Part shown: piece after piece, positions 41,936-55,215 of the stretch
Position numbering within the stretch: the stretch's first letter is position 1
How the letters are laid out: each line of letters begins with the position of its first letter
Assembly (NCBI GenBank): GCA_900312665.1
Contig: ONZQ02000010.1
Location: forward strand, 1,262,278-1,326,277
Reading direction: 5' to 3'
Length of the DNA: 64,000 nt
Origin: Cephalotrichum gorgonifer
Taxonomy: Eukaryota > Ascomycota > Sordariomycetes > Microascales > Microascaceae
Position numbers and translations under genes: made by a program
Notes under the pieces: generated by a model
What the model saw: only the letters and a program-made list of their open reading frames with translations
Told to the model about the DNA's origin: nothing
The model's database searches: none

Positions 41936-44212
41936 ATGACAGCTCAGCATCAGCGCGAGGAGGTGCCCGACGAGCTCCCGCGCCAGGATGGGGCCCCCGA
42001 CGGGCGGCGGCTTCCCTATCTTGACCTCCAGGACTCGTCAAACGAGCACATACCGTTCATCAGGCCTAGTTCGGAGTCAGCGAGCCACCAAGGCGATGCG
42101 TCACCTCCCTTGCATCCTACAGAAACCTCGACAGACCCGATCGAATCTAGATACAACGAGAAGCCAGCCACAGCCAGTCCGGTCTGGAAAATATGGTGGC
42201 TAGAGGGCGTGTTCCTATTGTTTGGCATTGCAATGTTCGCCTGTAGGTCCATTTCCTATCCTCCCTCCATCTCTCTAACCAGCGAGGTCCCGGCAAACGA
42301 GCGACAATGTATTTATTTATTAATTGGCAATAGTAATCGTCGTCGTCCTTGCGCAATTCGACCAGCAGGATTTGCCCAACTGGCCTATGAACATCACTCT
42401 CAACACCTTTCTCGCGCTTTCCACCATGCTGTCCAAAGCAGCTGTCCTGGTCCCCGTCTCCATAGCCATCAGCCAGGTGAAGTGGACGTGGTTTCTCAAG
42501 GAGAGGCCCCTAGACGACTTCTCTCTTCTGGATCAATCGAGCAGGGGGCCATGGGGCTCCTTGCTTTTGCTCTGGCGCGTCAAATTCAGGCATTTCGTCT
42601 CCCTCGGGGCGCTCCTGATGATTACGGGCTTCCTGACTTCACCGGTGTCGCAGCTAGCCATCCGCTACCCCGTACGCGACGTAATAGCTCCGGGGGAGAC
42701 GGCGACCGCCAAGGCCGCTTCCGCCATTGCTGCAAGAGGTGCCGGGCTACGCCCTGGCACGGTCCTGGCTTTACGAATGGCCGTGTCAGACGACACCACT
42801 AACTACACGATGCCAATTGTCCCGCTGGGGGCTCTTTGTTCCACGGGGAACTGCACCTTTGATAAGTACCACTCGCTGGGCGTGTGCATGAAGACGACGA
42901 ACATCACCTCGCACCTTCAAATCGAAAAAGTCGATAATCCGCCGGAGGGGACCTTATTGACCGGGGATGATAATGTCGGCGAATCATTCACCGACCCAGA
43001 GCAACCACTTTGGAACGTGTCACTTCCTGGTGGCTACAGAATAGTGCACCAATCCTCCGTCGTGCTTTTCACGGACATGCTGTACGGGAACAACAGCTTT
43101 GGATTTGCAGACGACGCGAATCTGCTCGAGACGAGGGTCGCCTCCGTGATCATAATATATACCACGCCTACCGAGGTGGTGGACGTTCCCGACGTACCTG
43201 GAAACTCGAGCTTCCGAGACGTCATCTCTGGGTTCAGGCACGAAGCACACGAGATGCTGTATCACCTCTGTGTCCAAACATACGAAACGAAAGTCGAAGC
43301 AGGCGTGGAACATACTCGCATGGTGAGCGAACTAGCGGTCCCTGCAGAGCCGACGGGCGAGATCTTCTTCAACCTGGACTGCGGGGTCCTCCTTGGCGGA
43401 AAAGTCTATTATCCGTGCAAGCCAAATCCGTCTCGCTGGGCAGATATCCTCCGCCTCGATAGTCCCGCCATCGAAGCAGGAGAGACGCGGAAGGATCCGG
43501 AAGAGGGCTTCAGCATCACTTACGGCTCTATTGAAAGCATGGTTTTCAAGATGAAGCCCGGGATGGAGGGCTTCGGGCGGGCTTTACCTCGCGGCGTTAC
43601 GCAAGTTGCCGGAGGCGATTTCCCCACCACTATCTTTGATGAGGCGCTCCTCGACCCGTCTGACATGACGAACTCGACTCACCACCACTCTCGCATTTCG
43701 AACGTGTACATGAATGTCGCCGTAGCACTATCATCAATGTAAGTAACAAGGAAATGAGTTTATATAAACCTATACACACTTCTTCTTCAATACTGCGAGC
43801 AAGGTGGCTGACAGAAGCACAACATAGGATGCGTGGGAATCTACCCAAAGCGAGCACGGATGGCTCATATATCGTCATCGGGAACGCGTTGAAAGAGGCT
43901 TCCTACGTCGACATATCGTGGGGATGGATCTCGTACCTCGCCTCTGAGATCGCTTTTGCCACCCTGTTTGTAGCCATTGCGATCGTTAGGTCAAGGAGGG
44001 GCGACGGCCGACTGCAGGACTTGAAGGGTTCGTCCTTGGCGCCTCTGACCGTGCTGAGCGCGGAGACCCGCGCCATGATGGGCGATGGGACCCAGCCCGT
44101 GGATGAACTAGAGAGCACGGCAAGGAGGCTGCGAGTGAGGCTCCGAGGAACTGAGCTTGTTCCTGTCGAGATTGTTGGGAAGGCAATGTCGTCATCCCGG
44201 AGTTTATCATAG
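41936..44212 (+). CDS. DUF3176-family membrane protein
   Basis: Fungal plasma-membrane-type protein of unknown function. Exons: 41936-42242, 42334-43738, 43828-44212; joined 2097 nt, 698 aa. A Pro/Glu/Ser-rich cytosolic N-terminus (about 80 residues) is followed by helices at about 84-108 (EGVFLLFGIAMFA continued across intron 1 by LIVVVLAQF), 120-145 and 178-205; then a large extracellular-type domain with several N-glycosylation sites (NITLNT, NYTM, NCTF, NITS, NVSL, NSSF, NSTH) and paired Cys; and a last helix near 580-605 (LASEIAFATLFVAIAIV). The DUF3176 hallmark is the LPNWPMNITLN stretch between the first two helices. Introns are 91 and 89 nt, both GT-AG with consistent phase. The ATG at 41936 is in the frame of the domain; overlapping frames are shadows. 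Confidence 0.86.
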
Positions 44213-44311
44213 AAAAGCGTCGTGTAATTTATCTATTCCTTAATGCGATCCTTATCCCAAGCAGCCTAAACTGCCCTAACTTTTATTCTATCCCGATCTG
44301 AAGACATCTAC

Positions 44312-47239
44312 CTACTCCTGGACAGAAGGGTATGTCCCGGAAATCTCGTCGTATAAAACCGAATCGAGGTCTGGGATGAAGTAGCTGAACAAGCCCATGA
44401 TGTCGGTCCCCGCCACCTCCTCTCCGTACATCCTACTATCACCACCGTCACCAGAACTGCCAGCGGCGTCGGGTTCAGAGTGCCTCAGTATGGTTTGATC
44501 GCGCGCTACATGCATCTCCCCAACGGTCTATTTCACCGCGAGTCAGCCCCAGAGCACGAAAAAAAAAGGACAGAACAAAAAGAGCCGCGACTCACATCAC
44601 CCGCACCAATAACCGCCGCGTTCGATCCAATCCTCACCGCTGGATCGCCGGCGGAATGGCTATAACCTCTAGGTCGTGCCACCGCCGGATTTGCCGACTG
44701 CGGGACTGCTGAGTCCCAGGTGCCCCCGTGGCGGCGGTGGACCTCCTTCACGTAGTCTCTCGCGATGTGTGCGAACTCGGACACGAGGGAGCCGGGTAGG
44801 GAACCGCCCGTGGCGTAATCGATCCGGCTGAAGTGGCCGCCCGCTATATCGAGCAGGGCGAGGTCCATCGAGGTTTCCGGCTGCAGGGGGTTCTGGATGA
44901 CGAAGTCGAAGAGCACGAAGAGGGCGGTGATGGGGATCCCTGCGAGGACTCTGTGTGTTTTTAAAACGGGATCTGTTAGCCAAAAAAGCTTGAGAAGTGG
45001 TAGGTATTGGGGGGAAAGTTGAGCGGGAGAAGTGGGCGGGGGATAACAGACAAGATCGGCGTGTACGGCTCCACCTCGATAAGAGCTGTCAGGTCCAATA
45101 TGGAGCGTGCCGCATCCAGCATCGGCTTCGTGATGGACTCCTCGCTTGACGACTCAGGGGATCCAGGGAGGTGAAGCAGTGCCGTCCGTGACAGGCTGAG
45201 CTTGATGCTGTAGTAAAGGTAGTGGGTGGTGAGCGCGACGATCTTCGCCTGGGCGCCCGCGACTCCGTGTGGCCTGACCAGCCCGCCCGGCCGGAATCCG
45301 GTATCCGGAAGTGCCATGCGCCAGCTGGCGAGCTCGTCGCTCAGCTGCGCGACGGTACTGAGGTAGTACGAGCTCGAGTTACCCGTGACGCCGGCGGAGA
45401 AGAGCGATATATAGACTCGGGACGTCAGACGGGCGTGAGTTATAAAGGTCAGGAACCAGTTGAACCCATCAAATACCGACTCCGGCACGTATGGTACCGG
45501 ACATGATATGTCGTTGTCAACAAAACTCTAGTCGAAAGTTAAAAAGGATTCAGTACTAAACATGAACTACGGGGGTAGGGGTATCTGACGTACCGAGATC
45601 CGCCCAAAGTGGAAGCTGCTCATCTTCTCCAACCCGTACAAGACCCAGAACGCCCTCTGGTATATGTGTCTATCATGGTCTCCAAAGTTCGTGCTGGATA
45701 GATTCTGGGCCCGACGTGCCGCCTCCGACATGATGGCCTGCTCGACGGCCAGTCCGGATACAGTGGTGACGTAGATGGCCATGGCAGCGAGGGCCTGCAG
45801 CACGAGCAGGGAGTCCGGAAGGAGGACGAGGTCCGAAAAGTTCGCCAATGCCACTATAAAAATCTTCGACGACTCTCCCTTGGCTGGCTCGAAACTTCCG
45901 CCGTGGGTGTGCTGGGAGGCAATGGCGAGGACGGCGTGGTAGAGGCACGCCCAGGCTTTGTTCTGGGTGAGGACGTGAGGGAAGTCCGGGCTCGAAACGG
46001 TCCCCTGGAACTTGGATTTGTCGAGGATTGGGTAGATAGGGTGAACCCTGTCAAAGTAGACTGCCCACGAAGTGTCAGAGGGCTGGTATTCAGACCGAAG
46101 AAGAGAAGGGTGGGACGCGTCGTGAGGGATACCCTGCATGTAAGATGCTGCCACGGTGCTGTCAGACCACTGGCTGGGGCCCTGGTCCCGCCGAGCAGCA
46201 TAGTAGGCGGGATCAGCCCGGCGTATCCTCCCGTCAATTACGGATGTAGCCCTCCCTACGATTTCGTTGATTCTCGTGTTCCCCAGACATTGTTCGAGGG
46301 ACTGGAGTCTGCTATCCGTGAAGAAGGTGAGGCTGTTTCGTCCACCTGAAGACAGCGTCAGTTCGGCATCCGACGGCCATAGATTCGCTTGCGGGATAGG
46401 GGTATGTACCAAAGATGCCGTTCCACTATAAGATACTACATTAGAATCACTCCATTTCGCGTTGAACGGAAGTTAACGCTTCTCACCCTAATGAATGCCG
46501 CATCACCAGACGATTGTTGACAGCGAGGTGTGGCGTGGCCGCGGGCTCTCGCGAGTAAGCGGTCAACACAGAGCTCGGGGATCCCAGGCGTCTCGGGAGT
46601 CCCGGAGGTCGGGTTTCGGGGAGCAGGTGTATCCCAGTCTAGGGAATCCACCACTGCCCCGGTTTTTAGCAATGGCTGCTCCCAGGTGCCCTTGAGGGCG
46701 GCCTCTGTTGGCGTACTAGGCTTTGGCGATGCAGTCAGAGCTGGCGACTGTATGCTTTTGAGCAAAGATGGGTGCTCTCCATTCATGAGTTGGCCTTCAG
46801 ACAAATGTTAACCGAAACAAGCCAATCTTGTTGCGATCTACGGGGGCACTTGGTCGCTACCTACCTGTTTCGGCACTCGTAGTAGTACCATGGCCTCGCC
46901 TGCCGAATCTTTTAGGGCTAAAGTGGCAGGTCTCCTTCCGCCTCTGGGACTAGTTAGTACGCCTACAAATTCCAGCGAGGCACAGGGGGGAGGAACCGGT
47001 GTTAACGACGTACCTTGCACTTCTCACACGGGCCCGGGGCTCCTGGACCTAACGAGGCAACAGTCGCATTAGCACTCTCTCCCAAGAAGAGATAACGTTC
47101 CGTTGATAGCGAAGGGGAGGGGCGGAATTGACCCACCAGTACACCGAACCTTCCGAGCGCGGCAGGCGTCGCACGACTTGCTGTTGTATAAGCCGAAGCT
47201 CGGCCCCGAGGTGGAGTTGGCGGTCACCGGCATTGTCAT
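44312..47239 (-). CDS. Zn(II)2Cys6 transcription factor (fungal_trans family)
   Basis: Eight exons: 47137-47239, 47014-47048, 46865-46949, 46507-46794, 45594-46435, 45052-45527, 44596-44950, 44312-44527; joined 2400 nt, 799 aa. The Zn cluster is spread over exons 1-3: CDACRARKVRC in exon 1, GPCEKCK in exon 2 (35 nt) and SQRRKETC in exon 3, giving Cys spacing x2, x6, x8, x2, x8. The fungal_trans regulatory domain follows in exons 5-7 (for example WAVYFDRVHPIYPILDKSKF, FWVLYGLEKMSSF, DISCPVPYVPE). The exon 4 donor (GTGATG at 46506) is weak, but a stronger nearby GTGAGA gives the wrong phase; this join is the least certain. It is transcribed away from the ABC transporter gene with 625 nt between starts, so it may regulate that pump. 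Confidence 0.85.
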
Positions 47240-47864
47240 GAAAGTACGACTTGATTAGGAAACAAAAACAAAACTTGTGGAGGATCCGTGAGCAGAGAGG
47301 GAGAAGCGGAAACCCGAGCCCTATGTAAATTAAATTTGGACCAAACCCCGGTAACACGAAGATATTGTCAGGACTCCGAGGCCGAGCACTTCGTGGATTC
47401 GAGCGATGCAATCTCTGCACTCGGACTTTGAAGGTTCGGGCGCTAGCGCGTGGCGTCAAACATTATCATCTGATTGGTCGGTGCATGTGGGGTTTTCGGT
47501 ATTTAGTTTCCTAGATAGGTAATTTTCACCGAGTTGTCGAAGCTCAAGTTAGGCTGGCGACTCCATACAAAAAGGGTTGACACGGGATCCATGCATGTGA
47601 AGTGCCCGAGACCGAGATTGAAATTAAGCTCCATCGGTCCTAAGACACCTGAGCTTGGGGTCGGAGCCCGCCATGTTAGTAACGACCCGGTCGATATAAT
47701 AAATATCCCTCCGCCGCCCTTCCCAATGCTTTCCCCATCTTCCTTCGGCCCACGACGTTCTCGGTATAGAGACTTATACCTCCGTCCCTCATCCTCCCTG
47801 CCCTATTCTCCTGTGGCTCACACGTATCCTGGCTCCCTGAAACCGTGTGCGACCACCTCCAACG
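47240..47864. promoter_or_regulatory. shared divergent promoter, regulator and ABC transporter
   Basis: 625 nt between the regulator ATG and the transporter ATG. It contains a CGG-N3-CCG inverted triplet (47662-47670), the kind of half-site pair bound by Zn(II)2Cys6 dimers, and a TATA-like stretch (TATAATAAATA, 47695-47705) about 160 nt before the transporter start. Binding is inference. Confidence 0.5.
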
Positions 47865-50800
47865 ATGGCGTCGAATTCGGATGGATCCTCCACAGCAGGA
47901 TCTGGAGCAGATAGCAAGTCGGCGAGCCAGCACCCTTCTGCTCCGGAAGGGCCAGACGCAAATGGAGAAGAACGTGTCACTATGAACGAGCGGGTCAGAC
48001 CTTATAGCCTCGAACTCGTCCGCACCACTTCACGAATCAACCCATTCCTCTCGTCCCGCCCGTCGCTAGACCCCAACAACGTAGAACAGTTCGATGCTCG
48101 GAAATGGGTCCGCGCAGTCCTTCAGCATTCCGCCAGCAGCCCCGAGAAATACCCTCGACAGACGTCCGGCGTGTCTTACCTCGACTTGACGGTCTACGGC
48201 TCTGGTGGAGGTGCTGCCTCCTATCAGAAAGACGTCCTCAATGTACTCTCCGGCGGCCCAAGGCTCGCAATGCAGTGGCTGCGGCAGCGTCGGAGCAGAG
48301 TGCCAATTTTAGAGTCGTTCGAGGGCATCGTCAAGAGCGGCGAGATGCTTCTGGTGCTCGGTCGTCCGGGCAGTGGTGTTTCGACCTTGCTCAAAACCAT
48401 TGCGGGAGAGACTCAGGGCCTCTTTGTCGACGAAAGCTCGCACATCAGTTACCAAGGTGAGAAGGCACACACCCCAAGTCCAAGGCTATAAAGCAAACAA
48501 GGCATTAACGACATCATGCCCGTTTTAGGCATCCCCATGGACACGATGCACCAGACTTTCCGCGGCGAAGTAATCTACCAAGCCGAGACGGATACCCATT
48601 TTCCCCAACTTACCGTCGGCCAGACGCTCCTCTTCGCCGCTCTAGCCCGTACGCCCGAGAACCGTCTGCCGGGGGTCAGCCGGCAGCTGTATGCCTCCCA
48701 CCTGTGCGACGTCGTTATGGCCGTGTTCGGAATCTCTCACACGATCAACACGCGGGTGGGCGACGACTTCGTCCGGGGCGTCAGCGGGGGCGAGCGCAAG
48801 CGCGTGAGCATCGCCGAGGCGATGCTGAACCAGAGCCCCATCCAGTGCTGGGATAATAGCACTCGGGGCCTGGACAGCGCCACGGCGCTGGAGTTCGTCC
48901 GGACACTGCGGCTTTCAGCGGAATTGGCGGGCACCACTGTCATTGCTGCCATGTACCAGGCGTCACAGCCGGCATACGAAGTGGGTTCCTACGTTTCTCT
49001 CTTCCCTCACCCTTCTCCTCCGCACGCAATTTAGTATTTCTCAAGAGCACCTTGATCGCTTTCACCAGGGTTGATGGTTGTTCTAACGAGAGTAGGTGTT
49101 TGACAAAGTAGCCGTGTTATACGAAGGTCGTCAGATCTTCTTCGGTTCCACGGGTGAGGCCAAGCAGTACTTCATCGACCTGGGATACCACTGTCCGGAA
49201 AGACAGACGACGGCGGACTTCCTAACCTCGATAACGAACCCCGCCGAGCGGATTGTCAGAGAAGGCGCCGAGAATGGAGCACCCCGTACCCCGGATGACT
49301 TCGCTCTAGCGTGGAAGATGAGCGACCATCGAGCTCGCCTTGTGGAAGATATCGCCGCTTCAGGGCAGGAGTACCCCCATGATGGCGTCCAGACTGAGAA
49401 GCTCCTCGCCGTCCGAAAAGTCCAGAAGTCCACTCTTGTGTAAGTCAAAGACGATACACGTCGTTGCCTCTCCCAATATCTCGAAACTCACATCCTCACA
49501 CTGATGGGTATCGTATTATGGCAGCAAACCTGAGTCCCCGTATCTCCTTTCACTGCCTATGCAGATCTGGCTGTGTATGACCCGCGGATACCAACGGCTG
49601 GTCGGAGACATGTTGTTCTTCTACGTCACCGTCGGCGGTAACCTGGGCATATCTTTGGTTCTCGGCAGTGTCTTCTACGACCTTCCTCAGGACGCGTCGA
49701 GCATCAACTCGCGCTGCGTCTTGCTGTTCTTCGCCATCTTGTTCAATGCACTGAATAGTGCACTTGAGGTAGGATACCCCGGCAATGATGCCTGCTACGT
49801 ATCGTGATATGTGTGTTTGTCTAACGCTGGCAACATCGCAGGTTCTCGCGTTATTTTCGCAACGACCAGTTGTCGAGAAGCACCGCAGGTATGCACTCTA
49901 CCACCCGGTCGCAGAGGCCATATCGTCCACTATATGCGACCTCCCATGCAAGATCCTGTCCTCCCTGTTCTTCAACATTCCAATATACTTCATGGCACAA
50001 CTGCGCCAAGAAGCCGGTCACTTCTTCATCTTCCTCCTCATCGGGTTCTCGTGCACCCTCACCATGTCCATGATATTCCGCACCATCGCGCAGCTTTCCA
50101 GGACCATCCATCAGGCTCTCACCCCGGTAGCCCTCTTCATCGTCATTCTCGTCATCTACACGGGGTTCATCCTGCCGACAAGGGACATGATGGGGTGGCT
50201 TAGGTGGCTGAACTACCTCGACCCCGTCGCATATGCCTACGAGGGCCTCGTGGCAAACGAATTTTCCGGAAGACAGTTTCCGTGCGTGCAGTTCGTACCG
50301 CCCTATCCCGATGCGGGGCCCCTCGAGAGGACCTGCGCCACGGCGGGCGCAGCGCCGGGCGCTGATTTTGTGGACGGTGATTTCTTCATCAGCGCCAGCT
50401 ACGGGTATGCGAAGTCGCATATCTGGAGGTACGTCAACCCACTACTGCTTCTATCGCCCATGCAAAGCGTTTCGTAATTGCTTATCCCGTTCCTGTGTCG
50501 AATAGAAATTTCGGCGTACTCTGGGCGTATATCGTCTTCTTTTTCGGCGTATATCTCCTAGCGGCCGAGTTTATATCGACGGATCACTCAAAGGGTGAGG
50601 TGCTCGTCTTCCGACGAAAGGACGCGATGACGTTAAACGGCCTCGGGAAGCAAAGTGATGAAGAATCCAGGATGTCGGGCCGTCGAGGAGGCAACCTCAC
50701 CCCAAAACAGACTTCTACTGTTGTAGGACAGCGGCAGACACAGCTCTCAGAGAGAAAAGACGTCGTTCACTGGCGGGGCGTCTGCTACGATATCGACATA

Positions 50801-53103
50801 AAGGGAGAGCGGCGCCGGATCCTAGATCATGTTGACGGATGGGTACAGCCGGGAAGCGTGACGGCCTTGATGGTAAAGTTCACCCCTATTTCACCCGCCT
50901 GCTGACGGAGTGCGCGGAGGCATCGCTGACCTTGGGGGCGCCGACTAGGGAGTAACGGGAGCTGGAAAAACCACTCTATTGGACGTCTTAGCCGGCCGGG
51001 TCTCTGTGGGCGTGGTGTCAGGGGACATTCTCGTCAATGGACTCACTCGTGACCAATCGTTCCAGAGAAAGACGGGATACGTCCAGCAGCAAGACATCCA
51101 TCTTTCAACGAGCACCGTTCGAGAATCTCTGCAGTTCAGCGCCAATCTTCGGCAATCGGCCCAAAGTACGCAAGAAGAGAGGGATGCCTGGGTCGAACAT
51201 GTTATCGGTCTTCTCGAGATGGAAGCGTACGCAGACGCCATCGTCGGAGTTCCCGGCGAAGGTAGGTTTTTCACACCCTGCGATCTAGGACGCGCATCAT
51301 CGCGTCTTTGGTTGAAAGCCCCCTCCCCCGCGCGGCCACAAGGTCCTGCCTACTAACAATACGTTCTCCGTCCCAGGACTCAATGTCGAACAGAGAAAAA
51401 GGCTCACAATCGGCGTCGAATTGGCCGCTAAGCCTGACCTCCTCCTCTTCCTAGACGAGCCCACCTCCGGCCTCGACAGCCAAACCGCCTGGTCCATCGC
51501 AACCCTCATTCGCAACATTTCCGCGAGCGGGCAGGCTATTCTCTGTACCATCCACCAACCCTCAGCAGTGCTCTTTGAACAATTTGACCGCCTTCTCCTG
51601 CTAGCCAAGGGCGGTAAGACCATATACTTTGGCGACATCGGCGAGAACTCGAAGACCCTGACGGCCTACTTTGAGAGTCGTGGTGCTACCCCCTGCGGGA
51701 AAGACGAAAACCCCGCCGAGTGGATGCTGGAGGTAATTGGGGCTGCCCCTGGGGCCAAGGCCGGCAGGGATTGGGTCCAGGCGTGGAAAGTTAGCGACGA
51801 GTACGCGGGGGTGCAACGCCGCCTGGAAGAGCTTCAGCAGCGGTCGTCTGAGTCAACGAGTGAGAGCGGAGACAAGGTCAATTCTTCCACCTTCGCGGCC
51901 CCGACCCGTGTACAGTTGGCGGCTTGCACGAAGCGCGCGTTCCAACAGTATTGGCGGACACCCTCCTACATATACTCCAAGATGATTTTGTCCGGAGGAA
52001 CTGTAAGTCTCGTTTCCTTCCGCAGTGGGCTATCCCATCCTGGCCCTGGCGGCGATGTTATAAGTTTCGAATAACTTCAATAGAAATACTAACGCCCTCC
52101 TCCAATCATGATAGAGTCTCATCATCGGCCTCTCCTTCCAACAGGCACCGCTATCAATGCAGGGCCTCCAGTCCCAGATGTTTGCCACCTTCATCCTCCT
52201 TGTCAGCTTCGCATTCCTCGTGTACCAGACGATGCCGCACTTCATTCTCCAGCGCGAGCTGTACGAGGCCCGCGAGCGCGCATCCCGCACGTACTCCTGG
52301 CAGGTCTTCATGTCCGTCAACATTATCGTCGAGCTCCCCTGGAACACCCTAGTCGCACTGCTCATCTTCTTCCCTTACTACTACATCGTGGGGATGGACA
52401 AGGGCTCGGAGCCTACCACCGAACGGGGAGCGCTGATGTTCCTGCTGGTGTGGGTCTTTATGATGTTCGAGTCGACCTTTGCCGACATGGTGGTTGCCGG
52501 CGCGCCGACGGCGGAGGTCGGTGCCACTATCGCGTTGTTGCTGTTTGCGCTGTGCCTGATCTTCTGCGGGTGAGTCATTTCCACATCACTCAACATGGCC
52601 GGCCGCCGTGTTCTGACATTTGTATCCCCCCTAGGGTCATGGTACCTCTAGACGGCCTCCCGGGCTTCTGGAAATTTATGTACAGAGTCTCTCCCCTGAC
52701 GTACCTCGTCGGCGGGATGCTGTCGGTGGGCCTCGCCCAAAAGACAATCGAATGCTCAGAGCTCGAGATCCTACATTTCGCAACACCCCAAGGCGGAAAC
52801 CTCACCTGCGGCGAATACCTAGCCCCCTACCAAGAAATGGCTGGGACTGGGAGCGTCCTAAACCCCAGCAGCATGACAACATGTCGATTTTGTCCGCTCA
52901 CCCAGACCGATGCGTTTCTGGCAGGTTCCGACATACACTACGACCAGAAGTGGAGGAACTTTGGTCTCATGTGGGCATACGTTGCCTTTAATCTCTTCGC
53001 TGCGCTGTTCCTGTACTGGATAGTCAGAGTTCCGAAGGTCGGATTAAGGCAACGATTGCTCTCGGCACTCCGAGTTGGAGACAGGGGACCAAAGAGTGGT
53101 TAG
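47865..53103 (+). CDS. PDR-type ABC (ABCG) multidrug efflux transporter
   Basis: Full-length pump with (NBD-TMD)x2 order. Ten exons: 47865-48456, 48529-48980, 49096-49439, 49525-49768, 49842-50428, 50506-50872, 50949-51261, 51377-52002, 52115-52569, 52635-53103; joined 4449 nt, 1482 aa, usual for Pdr5/CDR-like pumps. NBD1 (about 150-400): Walker A GRPGSGVSTLLK, signature VSGGERKRVSIAEA, degenerate Walker B IQCWDNSTRGLDS. TMD1 follows. NBD2 (about 850-1080): Walker A GVTGAGKTTLLDVL, LNVEQRKRLTIG, Walker B LLLFLDEPTSGLDS. TMD2 ends with the C-terminal helix. As usual in PDR pumps, NBD1 lacks the Walker A Lys; here Val replaces it, where Cys is commoner. The start has a plain fungal context; the upstream GTG is not a start. 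It probably exports xenobiotics at the plasma membrane. Confidence 0.95.
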
Positions 53104-53673
53104 GGGCCAAGGGACGGGCCTAGTCGAGGACTAGCTTGACAAGGATACGTGAGTCTCAATGCGCTGGCCTCCAGGTATGCCGTTTCAGGCAGTTGAAGGG
53201 ATGAAAGTTGTAGGGTACTATCAACAGGAGAAAGATGCGTCTCAGGATGCCTTTTGAAACCGACAAAGCATGGTAGAACTTGAAATTGATACTATCCATC
53301 GAGTATAGAATTGGGACTACCCTTAATAGCAACGATGGGTAAATAGAAAACTGTAGAATTGATATACATAGATTAGACGCTATAATTCTTTTCATTCTGG
53401 ATTGATCCTTGCCCTGAATGTCCATACATTCTAGCTCTAATGCTAATGTGCATTGTTGATATCCGGGCTCTGTTTGTGACTACTAGTCCCACTCATCCAA
53501 ACAACCACCTTAGCGGACTCATCGTTAATAAGGCTCTTACCAGGCTTCGCCTGGTTCCTAGGTTCTTGTAGTTTCTAATCAATAATATAGTTTTTTAAGA
53601 GCAGGTCAATTTATTCCCCTATGAGTCATAGAGTAGTAGTATAGTGTGATCGAAAGTCAAGTCATATTGCTCT
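53104..53673. other. convergent 3' regions, AT-rich
   Basis: 570 nt between the ABC transporter and the alpha-galactosidase. AT-rich; no gene seen. Confidence 0.5.
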
Positions 53674-55215
53674 CTAGTTACTGTAGTACGTTCCATTCGG
53701 ATAACTACATTGCCAGTAACCAGCACAGTACGGTGCATAGTCCGCCGGCTCCGGACCAACATCGTTAAGCAGCAGAGCAGAAACTCCATGTGCCGGAAGA
53801 GTCATCGAGATATTCCGAAGAGCAGTGCCGTTGTCCGTATGCGACCACAGATCATAGACGTTATAAGCTCGGCCGGCCCGGATCGCCCAGCTCTCAGTCA
53901 GGTTGAAGAACATCTCCTGCGGCTCGTCGCTGGGGTTGAGGACCATGAACACGACGCCGTAAGACGAGTTTCCGGTCCAGTACTCCGCTGGGTGCGCGGG
54001 GTCCCACGTATAATCCGGGTTCGTGCCCCATCGGAAAGGAGTAACAGCTTCGCCCACTTCCGGGTCTTGGTGTATCCTCAGGATGTCGGTGTTTCCTAGA
54101 ATAGAGGCGGTCTCGTCCGTCGCATTCGTTAGGTCCGATCCGATGAGCAGAGGGGATTTGAGGAGGGCCCAGGCCGTGAAGTGGCTCTTGGCCTCATCAA
54201 AGGTCAGGTTGCCCGGCGGATTGCCCTGCCCGGTATTGCCAACCTCGAGCATGTCCAGGTCGTTCCGGCCATAGAAGCGCGTCTCGGAAGCGATGAAGCT
54301 CGCCTGGTTTATGATTCCAGACAGGGCAGACCACCAGGGGCGGATGTCACCGCCGACTCGCCACGATTGGCCGAGCCGACGGGCCCAGACCCATGGCTGT
54401 TGCCAGCCCCACTCGCAGAGAGCGTATTGGAAAGGTTTAGTGTTGGTTTTCTTGGCAAGGTTCTCGATCGCCACAGTCATCCGCTCGTACCTCCCGTACA
54501 CATTCTCTTGCGTAACATTGTCGAATGGGATGTAGCAGTTGTCGTACTTGAGGTACGTGAACCCCCAGTCAGACCAGGTTTTGAGGTCCTGTTCCTCGTG
54601 CCCGTACGAGCCGGGATAGCCGCCACAGGTCTGGTAGCCAGCGTCGCCATATATTCCAGCCTCGATACCGAGGGTCTTTAGGGTGTCGGTGAAGTTCCGC
54701 ATGCCATAGGGGAATTTCTCGGCATCTATCGTTGCAAAACCAGTTAGGGACATGCTCCCGTGTTCTATCAAGGGAACTTCAGAACACTTACCCGCCACTA
54801 ATTCTCCATCTGGACCTCGCTCCTTATGGGCATAACAATCGTCGATCATTAGTATCTACTCATACGTCAGCCAGTCAGTACAGTACAATTCGTAGTGTTA
54901 ATAGTTAACGTACGTCGTATCCTGCTTCGATAAGACCGTGGTCCCCCAAGGCTTTGGCTTGGGCGAGTAGCAGCTCGGCATCGTAGTCGCACTGGTACAC
55001 ATTCCATGCTGTTTCATTCAATTAGCGCCAATTCCTTTCTGCTCGGCAGACAAAGAGTTACTGTTGAAACCAAGCCTGGGGAGCTTTCCAACTGGCTCGT
55101 CTACTGCTGGGGTTCCATGACCTGGTGGCTTCCCTCCATGTCCCGGTTGCTTGCCATGGCCCAGTGCCGTGGTTCCAGCAACGGAGAGCGCAAGGAGGAG
55201 AATAGAAGACGCCAT
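53674..55215 (-). CDS. secreted GH27 alpha-galactosidase
   Basis: Glycoside hydrolase that removes terminal alpha-galactose, for example from galactomannan or raffinose-type sugars. Exons: 55062-55215, 54914-55008, 53674-54855; joined 1431 nt, 476 aa. A signal peptide (MASSILLLALSVAGTTALG) is followed by a Gly/His/Lys/Pro-rich linker. The barrel starts at LPRLGFNTWN, which is restored only by joining exons 1 and 2, and ILMIDDCY is restored across intron 2. The nucleophile Asp is in YLKYDNCY and the acid/base Asp in the RNDLDMLEVGN segment. SPLLIGSDL and a C-terminal beta domain complete the family pattern, with several N-glycosylation sites. Introns are 53 and 58 nt, GT-AG. I see no cellulose-binding module. 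Confidence 0.92.
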
